This document shows, in pieces, positions 1 through 5,545 of a stretch of 6,783 bases of DNA. The notes under the pieces were generated by a model, which was given only the letters and a program-made list of their open reading frames with translations, searched no databases and had not been told where the DNA came from. How positions within the stretch are numbered: the first letter of the stretch is position 1; each line of letters opens with the position of its first letter. The position numbers and the translations under genes are program-made. The DNA is from JBGPBY01 sp041481485 (lineage in GTDB: Bacteria; Acidobacteriota; Terriglobia; 20CM-2-55-15). The stretch is from the NCBI GenBank assembly GCA_041481485.1, contig JBGPBY010000406.1, forward strand, positions 1 to 6,783. The letters are read 5' to 3'.

Positions 1-199
1 CGCCGGTTGAGAATTGAAAATTGATTGATGATTATCGATTATTGCGCTTGGCAGATGAGAATTCCCGGGACTGAACTCCCTCGGTCGGCCTGATTATGAC
101 GCACCGCACTCAAGCAGACGTGTTGGAAGAGCGGTTTGTTCAGAATTACAAAGCGCAATAATCAATAATCATCAATCAATTTTCAATTCTCAACCGGCG
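1..199. repeat. Inverted repeat with 49-bp arms built from 7-bp units
   Basis: Positions 1-49 pair with 151-199 (i pairs with 200-i) with a single mismatch, C36 against A164. The spacer is 101 nt (50-150). Each arm is largely a run of degenerate heptads with a TTGANNA flavour, starting at 7 (TTGAGAA), 14 (TTGAAAA), 21, 28 and 35, and appears as its complement in the right arm. The outer 6 bp are GC-rich (CGCCGG). The left arm starts at the window edge, so the element may extend further. The spacer has a small GGGA/TCCC hairpin (67-70 with 77-80) but no open reading frame or RNA gene I can support. It could be a miniature foldback element or a long intergenic hairpin. No transposase is encoded here. 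Confidence 0.85.
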
Positions 200-246
200 G
201 TGTCATGTGTGTTTGCGGGGCAGCCCAATGGGCCCTATCAAAAGGT

Positions 247-359
247 GCATGGATTGAAATTGGGGACAGAGAGGGATTACGGCGCACGGAGGTTTCCATC
301 CAGCGGGAACGATTTCGTCGCCGCCGTATTCCCTCTCTGTCCCCAATTTCAATCCATGC
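247..359. repeat. REP/REPIN-like inverted repeat (38-bp arms)
   Basis: Positions 247-284 pair with 322-359 (i pairs with 606-i), with one mismatch (277 against 329) and a 37-nt spacer. Each arm carries the core ATTGGGGACAGAGAGGG. Two inverted copies of a short GGGGACAG-type core around a short spacer are the layout of REP doublets (REPINs), which are moved by RAYT (TnpA-REP) transposases in other bacteria; no such gene is visible here, so the class is inference. The right arm covers the last three codons and stop of the neighbouring secreted-protein gene, so an RNA hairpin would form right at the 3' end of that message. No T-run follows on either strand, so it is not a typical intrinsic terminator. 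Confidence 0.8.
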
Positions 360-2016
360 GGATTGGGTTGAGGGAAATTGAAGCTGCGCCGTTGGGACCG
401 ACTTCCACCTGTTTGCCTCGTGAACGCGCGTTCAGAATTTTCCCGATCGCGTCGGGCGTTCGATCGATGAGCAGCCCCCCGCCCCCGTCCACTCTGCTTG
501 GCGGCGGTTCGTTTGTCGCATATACGTCGTACTTACCTGGCGGCAACCCGCTTTCGTGATATTTGCCGTTCTCATCGGTGAGTCCCGCGCGAAAAGTAGC
601 AGCAACATCGGACTCGGTACGCGCCGTTACCGGCACAATCAACACCGCGGACCCGGTGACGGGCTGGCCATTTGCGGCCAGGACTGTGGCCGAAATCGAA
701 CCCGCGTCGCTGCCAATCGTAACTATCAGCTTTGCATCGCCTCCGGACGGCACAAAGGGTTGACCCAGAATGCTGGATCCGCCGTATTGGACATCCTTCA
801 CGTAGGAATGAGAATCCAGCCCGGAAATCGCCGCAATGTAGGACGATCCCACGATAACGTCCAGGGAAAACGTTCCCGGGCCAAGCAGCGGGAACGGGGG
901 GAACTGCCTCACCGGCGAGGGGAACGTCCTGATTCGAACGGACTGTGTGACGCCCTCGATCGGCTGTTTGTCCAACACGAGTTCGCCGAAAACCGTTGAT
1001 CGCGGAATGGCCGCTGCGACCAGATCGCGGACATCCTTATTTGTGATTGTGACGTCCACCGCTGCAATCGATTCCTGAGCTGTCGCAGAGAGTCTGGCGG
1101 CAACAAGCTGGTATTGTCCGGGATATAGATCGCACAGGCGGATCTTCCCGTCGCTGCCACTCGGGAAGCTTCGCGGAAGGTTGACGGATGGAAGCCGTGT
1201 GCTGGACACCGCCTTCTCCACAAGCAGGAACTGCATTCCTGTGGGAACGCCGGCTTCCGTCAGCGTCGCTTCCAGACAGTACGATTCCGTCTTCGACATG
1301 CGAATATCCACACCGTCGCGCAGGTCCTGAGAGTGCAACCGCATCGAAACCGCAGTGTCGATAGAATTCGAATTCGGATAATACGTCGCCGCGAGCGTAC
1401 GCCTCCGCGCCAGTGGATCGGCCGGCGCGTCGGATATTGGAACAACGTCGCGTCTGGGACGGCTCGCGGCAATCCAGAATTGACGACCGGCCGGGAGATT
1501 AATCACGTAACGCCCTTGATCGTCGGTCAACGCTCTGGCCTGAATGGAGGCCATTTGTATTTCGCCTGTGCGGCTCGACTGACGGTCACTCCCGGTATAG
1601 CCGTCATATTCCTTCCTGTTGGCGGTGACCTGGATACCTTCGATGGGGTTGCCATCGTCGTCGAGTACTCGTCCGGAAACCTGCGCAGAAGTGCGAGTTT
1701 GGAAATCCACCTGGATATTGCGACCGGCGACAACCACTACGGATTGTGGCGCAGTCCCGGAAATCCCCGCCAGGCTCCCATCGTAAACTTCGATCGATCG
1801 CTTCCCCGGTGGGAGATTTTCGAACACGTATCGGCCTTGCGAATCGGTCGTGGCGGATGCCCCCGCACTTCGATCGACACTGGTGTCGACTCTCACGCCC
1901 ACAAGTGGGGCGTTGGTGTCCGCATCGAAGACTCGCCCGCTCACCGATCCTGTTGAAGGAGGAGGTCCCTGCGGAAGCAGTGCAATCACCGCAAGACAAA
2001 TCCACACGCTTTTCAT
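349..2016 (-). CDS. Secreted protein with carboxypeptidase-regulatory-like domains
   Basis: 555 aa, probably exported. Residues 1-15 are a short Sec-type signal (K2, then VWICLAVIALL); no lipobox is placed correctly, so a soluble periplasmic or extracellular product is likely. Beta-sandwich domains of the CarboxypepD_reg type are seen at about 24-107 (SGRVFDADTNAPLVGVRV, then DSQGRYVFENLPPG) and 112-185 (SGRVLDDDGNPIEGIQV, then DDQGRYVINLPAG). A more diverged one lies at about 437-505 (TDENGKYHESGLPPGKY). The middle, 240-435, is beta-rich and also looks like divergent sandwich repeats. No peptidase motif or TonB-receptor barrel is present. Such stand-alone proteins are common in Acidobacteria and are usually of unknown function; adhesion or carbohydrate binding is only a guess. 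No Shine-Dalgarno sequence precedes the ATG at 2016. The last codons (RMD, TGA) lie inside a palindrome. Confidence 0.85.
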   Translation of the reverse strand: MKSVWICLAVIALLPQGPPPSTGSVSGRVFDADTNAPLVGVRVDTSVDRSAGASATTDSQGRYVFENLPPGKRSIEVYDGSLAGISGTAPQSVVVVAGRNIQVDFQTRTSAQVSGRVLDDDGNPIEGIQVTANRKEYDGYTGSDRQSSRTGEIQMASIQARALTDDQGRYVINLPAGRQFWIAASRPRRDVVPISDAPADPLARRRTLAATYYPNSNSIDTAVSMRLHSQDLRDGVDIRMSKTESYCLEATLTEAGVPTGMQFLLVEKAVSSTRLPSVNLPRSFPSGSDGKIRLCDLYPGQYQLVAARLSATAQESIAAVDVTITNKDVRDLVAAAIPRSTVFGELVLDKQPIEGVTQSVRIRTFPSPVRQFPPFPLLGPGTFSLDVIVGSSYIAAISGLDSHSYVKDVQYGGSSILGQPFVPSGGDAKLIVTIGSDAGSISATVLAANGQPVTGSAVLIVPVTARTESDVAATFRAGLTDENGKYHESGLPPGKYDVYATNEPPPSRVDGGGGLLIDRTPDAIGKILNARSRGKQVEVGPNGAASISLNPIRMD

Positions 2017-2054
2017 CAGTGTAGAAAACTAACATTCCCTGAGAGCCAGGTCAA
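2017..2054 (-). promoter_or_regulatory. Candidate promoter giving a nearly leaderless mRNA
   Basis: On the minus strand, TTGACC (2049-2054) is separated by 17 nt from TAGTTT (2026-2031), which resembles a sigma-70 promoter with a good -35 and a weak -10 (T, A and final T match). The -10 ends only 9 nt before the ATG at 2016. The expected transcription start would leave about 4-6 nt of leader, which agrees with the absence of a ribosome-binding site. This is a motif match by eye only. Confidence 0.35.
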
Positions 2055-2124
2055 TGCCGGAGATATTGTAATCCCCGGATTTAGTTCTCGGTTACGGTGT
2101 GAATGAATTGCAGGTCAAGGGGAA

Positions 2125-2150
2125 CACCCCTCCTCAGCTGAGGAGGGGTG
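2125..2150. repeat. Perfect 26-bp palindrome (copy 1)
   Basis: The half-site CACCCCTCCTCAG is followed directly by its exact complement, with no loop bases. The inner 22 bp are repeated exactly at 2299-2320. It lies inside the foldback element. No T-run follows on either strand, so a terminator role is not supported for this copy. Confidence 0.9.
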
Positions 2151-2298
2151 GATGCGCGATCAAGAAAAATGCAGCGAAGCCACCGCAATTCGCGCAGACG
2201 GGGTGGTGCTGATCAAGTTCAATCCAATTCTCTTGACCAACACCACCCCGGCCGCTCCAACAAGGTGGCTTCGCACTTTTTTCTTCATGTCGCGGCCA

Positions 2299-2326
2299 CC
2301 CCTCCTCAGCTGAGGAGGGGATTTTT
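2299..2326 (+). terminator. Perfect 22-bp palindrome (copy 2) with T-tail, terminator-like
   Basis: The half-site CCCCTCCTCAG (2299-2309) meets its exact complement (2310-2320), followed on the plus strand by ATTTTT. A GC-rich hairpin with a short T-run resembles a rho-independent terminator for plus-strand transcription. Both neighbouring genes are on the minus strand, and on that strand the hairpin is followed by TGGCCGCG rather than T's. So it is unlikely to be the normal terminator of recA. It may act against antisense transcription or only be part of the mobile element. Confidence 0.35.
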
Positions 2327-2406
2327 GCGTTCCCATGCAATTCATTCACACCTAACATTGACTGCCCCTACAGTGGGGAATCGCATTCATTCCGCTGTCA
2401 GTCGAC

Positions 2407-3477
2407 CTACTTTCGTTTTCCCTGACCGTTTTCCGATCCGGCGGAGGCGGCTGTGGCAGCGGGCTGTACTAGGGGAACTGGCATTCCCAGAATTTCGCGG
2501 AGACCCAATTCAATGCGGCCGCGGTAGTCGTGGTTGTCCTTCAGGAATTGACGCGCATTGTCGCGGCCCTGTCCCAGCCGTTCCCCCTGGAAGGAGAACC
2601 ATGCGCCACTCTTGTCGACGATATTCTTCTCCACGGCAACGTCCAACAGGTCGCCTTCGCGCGAAATTCCCTGGCCGTACAGAATATCGAATTCCGCTTC
2701 ACGGAACGGCGGTGCTACCTTGTTCTTGACGATCTTCGCCTTGGTTCGATTGCCGACGATCTCGTCTCCATCTTTGATCGATGCGATGCGGCGCACATCC
2801 ACGCGTACCGAAGCGTAGAACTTCAACGCGCGGCCGCCGGTCGTGGTTTCGGGATTGCCGAACATCACACCGATTTTTTCGCGAATCTGGTTGATAAAGA
2901 TCAGGGTTGTCTTGGATTTGGAAACAATGCCGGTCAGCTTGCGCAGTGCCTGCGACATCAATCGGGCCTGAAGTCCCATTTGGGCGTCGCCCATTTCGCC
3001 TTCCAGTTCCGCGCGCGGAACCAGTGCGGCCACCGAGTCGACAACCACAATATCCACGGCTCCGCTTCGGATCAGAACTTCGGCGATTTCCAGGGCTTGT
3101 TCACCGCTGTCGGGCTGCGAAACCAGCAAGTTGTCCACGTCGACTCCGAGGTTGCGCGAGTAATTGGCATCGAGTGCGTGTTCGGCATCGATAAAAGCAG
3201 CCGTGCCGCCGATGCGCTGCGCTTCAGCGATGGCGTGAAGCGAAAGCGTGGTTTTACCGCTGGATTCCGGGCCGAATATTTCAATCACGCGGCCTCGCGG
3301 GTATCCGCCGACTCCAAGCGCAGCATCGAGTGACAGCGAACCGGACGAAATTGCTTCAAGTGCCGCGCTCGAGTCGATATTGCCGAGACGCATGATCGAA
3401 CCCTTGCCGAACTGCTTTTCGATTTGTGAAAACGCCAGATCGATCGCTTTACTTTTTTCGCTTCTTTCTTCAGCCAT
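2407..3477 (-). CDS. recA: Recombinase RecA
   Basis: 356 aa, the normal RecA length, cytoplasmic. RecA forms ATP-dependent filaments on single-stranded DNA, performs homologous pairing and strand exchange, and promotes LexA self-cleavage in the SOS response. Visible motifs: the N-terminal polymerisation helix (AIDLAFSQIEKQFGKGSIM, 11-29), Walker A GPESSGKT (69-76), catalytic Glu99 in FIDAEH, Walker B VDIVVVDS (141-148), and Gln197 followed by loop L2 (IGVMFGNPETTTGGRALKFYAS, about 202-223). The C-terminal domain runs to about 330. The last ~20 residues are Ala/Gly-rich and end in GKRK, unlike the acidic tail of E. coli RecA. There is no intein. The start is supported by AAAGGAAG 6-7 nt upstream of the ATG. 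It is the last gene of a four-gene minus-strand block, 21 nt after the TPR gene, and probably shares its transcript. I saw no clear LexA box or separate promoter in that gap. Confidence 0.98.
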   Translation of the reverse strand: MAEERSEKSKAIDLAFSQIEKQFGKGSIMRLGNIDSSAALEAISSGSLSLDAALGVGGYPRGRVIEIFGPESSGKTTLSLHAIAEAQRIGGTAAFIDAEHALDANYSRNLGVDVDNLLVSQPDSGEQALEIAEVLIRSGAVDIVVVDSVAALVPRAELEGEMGDAQMGLQARLMSQALRKLTGIVSKSKTTLIFINQIREKIGVMFGNPETTTGGRALKFYASVRVDVRRIASIKDGDEIVGNRTKAKIVKNKVAPPFREAEFDILYGQGISREGDLLDVAVEKNIVDKSGAWFSFQGERLGQGRDNARQFLKDNHDYRGRIELGLREILGMPVPLVQPAATAASAGSENGQGKRK

Positions 3478-3498
3478 TTTTTACTTCCTTTGAGTTGC

Positions 3499-4650
3499 CT
3501 ATTTGGTCCGCTTGAGATTTCCGTACTGGACGAGGCGGAGTTCTTCGCGGATGAGTCCATTAAGTTGATCGGGGCCGGTGGATTCCTCGGAAAAGCTGCG
3601 CACCCGTTTGCGATAACGCACTTCGCGAGGATTCAGGGACTGAGCCGTTTTGAAGCACTCCTGGGCTTTGCGGAGCCAGTTCATTTCGAGGCAAAGCAAT
3701 CCGAGCTGGTAGAACGCTTCGCCGAACTTCGGATCCATTTCCGTGGCATGTTTCAGATGCTGAATGGCCCGTTTACTTTCACCGTTGGAGTAGTACACAG
3801 ATCCAAGCAGGAAGTGGATCGCGGCACTGGGCTTGAGTTTCAATGCCCGCGAAAGGTGTTTCAATGCCTGCTTGCTGTTTCCGATGCCGGCAAACAGCGA
3901 TCCCAGGGTGGCATGAGCCGCCGAGGAATCCCTTTTCAAACCGACCGCCCGTTCCAGGCAGGTTTGAGCGTTCCGCAATTCACCGGTTCGCTGCTGGATC
4001 AGTCCCGAAAGGAAGGTCGCTTCGAAATTGTCCGGTTTCGTATCCAGAATGGGTTTCAGGCACTCCAGCGCCCTGGTGTATTCCTTTCCCTGAAAATGGA
4101 CTTCTGCCAGCAGCAGCCCCAATTCTGTGTTTCCCGGATCATGTTTGATCGCCAATTTCAGGAAATGCAGGCTCTCCGGTGCACGGTTGGCGACTATCAA
4201 ATCGTAGATCTTCTCGATCCAGAGCCCGAACTGCTTGCGGTCGGAGCCTCGATATGCCGCCAGTATGCGCTGCATCCGGCTTCCCAAACGTTCGACCTCT
4301 TCGGTTTCCAGAATTCGCGAATCGATCCTTTTGCGCCAGTCTTCTTCAAGGTGCGCCAGATCGATACCCGCGGTCTCCAGCGAATCCGTCAGCGTTTCGA
4401 TCATCGTGTGGTCGATAAAGTTGCTGGCGGCGACACGTTCGATGGTTTCCATGAGCGCATCCACGCGCTTGGTCAAAGTGGAGATCGAGTATTCAATGGC
4501 GCTGATGCGCTCGAGAAAATGTTCTTCCAGGTAGGGAATGGACGAATCCAGAGCGGTGCCACCGGATGCCACCAGCAGCCGGGTTCCGCATTTCCAGCAG
4601 AATTCCCGGTTGAGTGGATTTCGTGTGGTGCACTTTTGGCAATGAACCAT
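3499..4650 (-). CDS. Zinc-ribbon, coiled-coil and TPR protein of unknown function
   Basis: 383 aa, with no signal peptide or membrane segment, so cytoplasmic. The N-terminus is a small zinc ribbon with cysteines at 4, 7, 18 and 21 (CQKC and CWKCG). Residues about 38-130 are charged and helical with heptad-like hydrophobic spacing, probably a coiled coil. From about 140 to 341 there are TPR repeats: one degenerate (140-172), then five clearer units at about 174-206, 208-240, 243-273, 276-307 and 310-341, most ending in a KP or NP/DP turn. TPRs are protein-binding scaffolds; no catalytic domain is visible. The start at 4650 is preferred: it follows GGAAG about 9 nt upstream and begins directly with the zinc ribbon, whereas an upstream ATG at 4839 would add 63 non-conserved-looking residues overlapping the dehydrogenase gene. 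It lies 21 nt before recA. Partner and function are unknown. Confidence 0.85.
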   Translation of the reverse strand: MVHCQKCTTRNPLNREFCWKCGTRLLVASGGTALDSSIPYLEEHFLERISAIEYSISTLTKRVDALMETIERVAASNFIDHTMIETLTDSLETAGIDLAHLEEDWRKRIDSRILETEEVERLGSRMQRILAAYRGSDRKQFGLWIEKIYDLIVANRAPESLHFLKLAIKHDPGNTELGLLLAEVHFQGKEYTRALECLKPILDTKPDNFEATFLSGLIQQRTGELRNAQTCLERAVGLKRDSSAAHATLGSLFAGIGNSKQALKHLSRALKLKPSAAIHFLLGSVYYSNGESKRAIQHLKHATEMDPKFGEAFYQLGLLCLEMNWLRKAQECFKTAQSLNPREVRYRKRVRSFSEESTGPDQLNGLIREELRLVQYGNLKRTK

Positions 4651-4693
4651 ATATACAGCTTCCAGCTTTCGAGGACAGGGCAGGTCCCCCGCT

Positions 4694-5545
4694 TCAATAT
4701 TTGTAAAATCCCTGTCCGGATTTCCGGCCCAAATGCCCTGCGTCCACCATTCTGCGAAGAAGCGGGCATGGCCGGTATTTCGGGTCTCCAAGACCGTTAT
4801 GCAGAACTTCCATCGTATACAGACATACGTCAAGGCCAATCATGTCCGCGAGAGCCAGCGGGCCTACGGGGTGATTCATCCCGAGTTTCATCACCGTATC
4901 GACAGAATCCACTGAGGCCACGCCTTCCATTACAGAGAAAATGGCTTCATTGATCATTGGCATCAACACTCTATTGGACACAAATCCAGGGGAATCGTTC
5001 ACAGTGACCGGAGTCTTGCCCAAAGCTTCTACCAGATTCTTCGCGGCCTGATGGGTTTCGTCGGAAGTTCCAAGCCCACGAACAATTTCCACCAGACTCA
5101 TGACCGGCACGGGATTCATGAAATGCATTCCGATGACTTTTCCGGGCCGCTGGGTCGCCGATGCGATTCTGGTGATGGAAATGGATGACGTGTTCGAAGC
5201 CAAGATCACGCTATTTGAAGTGATTTTGTCTAAAGCTTTAAAAATATTTAACTTAGCATCAATATTCTCAATAATTGCTTCAATGACAAAATCGGCGTGA
5301 TTCAGCGTTCCGAGTTCGGAAGCAGTGCGTATTCGCGTGAGCGTTGCGATTTTCTCATCGGCAGTCCTTTTTCCGCGCGCAACTTCTCGATCCAGATTTT
5401 TTCCGATGGTTTCCACGGCGCGATCCAGCGCCTTCGGATCGGTGTCGCAAAGCAGCACCATGAATCCGGCCGCTGCGGCAACGTGAGCAATGCCGTTCCC
5501 CATGGTGCCGGCGCCGACGATCCCAATCGTTTTGATATCCGTCAT
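4694..5545 (-). CDS. hbd: 3-hydroxybutyryl-CoA dehydrogenase
   Basis: 283 aa, matching the single-function family (about 280-285). It interconverts acetoacetyl-CoA and (S)-3-hydroxybutyryl-CoA with NAD(P)H, in butyrate or C4 metabolism and in beta-oxidation, in the cytoplasm. The N-terminal Rossmann fold has GAGTMG at 11-16 and Asp35 at the end of strand beta-2. The catalytic set is present: Ser120 in SNTSS, His141 in HFMNPVP, Glu153 in LVEIV and Asn191 in PGFVSNR. The C-terminal dimer domain ends with GRKSGQGFYKY. The ATG at 5545 overlaps the thiolase stop as ATGA, and GGTGG lies about 10 nt upstream, so translational coupling is likely. A longer reading from 5593 adds 16 residues inside the thiolase gene and is rejected. 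Codons for residues about 86-109 are strikingly AT-rich (23% GC over 5221-5290). Confidence 0.93.
   Translation of the reverse strand: MTDIKTIGIVGAGTMGNGIAHVAAAAGFMVLLCDTDPKALDRAVETIGKNLDREVARGKRTADEKIATLTRIRTASELGTLNHADFVIEAIIENIDAKLNIFKALDKITSNSVILASNTSSISITRIASATQRPGKVIGMHFMNPVPVMSLVEIVRGLGTSDETHQAAKNLVEALGKTPVTVNDSPGFVSNRVLMPMINEAIFSVMEGVASVDSVDTVMKLGMNHPVGPLALADMIGLDVCLYTMEVLHNGLGDPKYRPCPLLRRMVDAGHLGRKSGQGFYKY

Larger units (their letters stand above)
2096..2352. mobile_element. 257-bp foldback / MITE-like palindromic element
   Basis: The ends are a perfect 17-bp inverted repeat, GGTGTGAATGAATTGCA at 2096-2112 and its complement at 2336-2352. Moving inward on both sides comes a self-complementary 22-mer (2127-2148 and 2299-2320), then GCGAAGCCACC (2174-2184) with its complement (2264-2274). 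The centre is a hairpin with stem GGGGTGGTG (2200-2208) against CACCACCCC (2241-2249), extended by TCAAG/CTTGA. All pairs centre near position 2224, so the whole element is one imperfect palindrome of nested parts. It has no credible ORF. It fits a non-autonomous miniature element; I could not see a clear target-site duplication next to the ends. It fills most of the 390-bp gap between recA and the secreted-protein gene. Confidence 0.75.

Noticed and set aside
125..136. 12-nt match to a sequencing-adapter string (GGAAGAGCGGTT) inside the inverted-repeat spacer
   Set aside because: The match does not continue on either side as an adapter would, so chance is more likely. An adapter screen of the reads would settle whether the inverted repeat is an artefact.
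50..150. tRNA-like look of the spacer on the minus strand (TCATAATC, then GGGAGTTCAGTCCC)
   Set aside because: The T-arm-like and anticodon-like strings are suggestive, but no acceptor stem, no proper anticodon stem and no D-arm could be paired.
200..559. Plus-strand ORF of 119 codons over the REPIN-like repeat
   Set aside because: It is antisense to the end of the secreted-protein gene, runs through the inverted repeat and has no recognisable motif.
1..2352. CRISPR array
   Set aside because: The repeats are inverted or 7-bp tandem units, not direct repeats of 20-40 bp with regular unique spacers, and no cas gene is present.
2365..2378. Small hairpin CCCC/GGGG downstream of recA as its terminator
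   Set aside because: The stem is only 4 bp and there is no T-run after it on the minus strand.
4651..4839. Longer N-terminus for the TPR protein
   Set aside because: The extra 63 residues overlap the dehydrogenase coding sequence and look like its out-of-frame shadow. The internal ATG at 4650 has a Shine-Dalgarno sequence and starts at the zinc ribbon.
3490..4953. 487-codon plus-strand open reading frame
   Set aside because: It lies antisense to the TPR gene and into the dehydrogenase gene. The minus-strand frame has recognisable TPR and zinc-ribbon motifs and a ribosome-binding site, while this translation shows no family resemblance.
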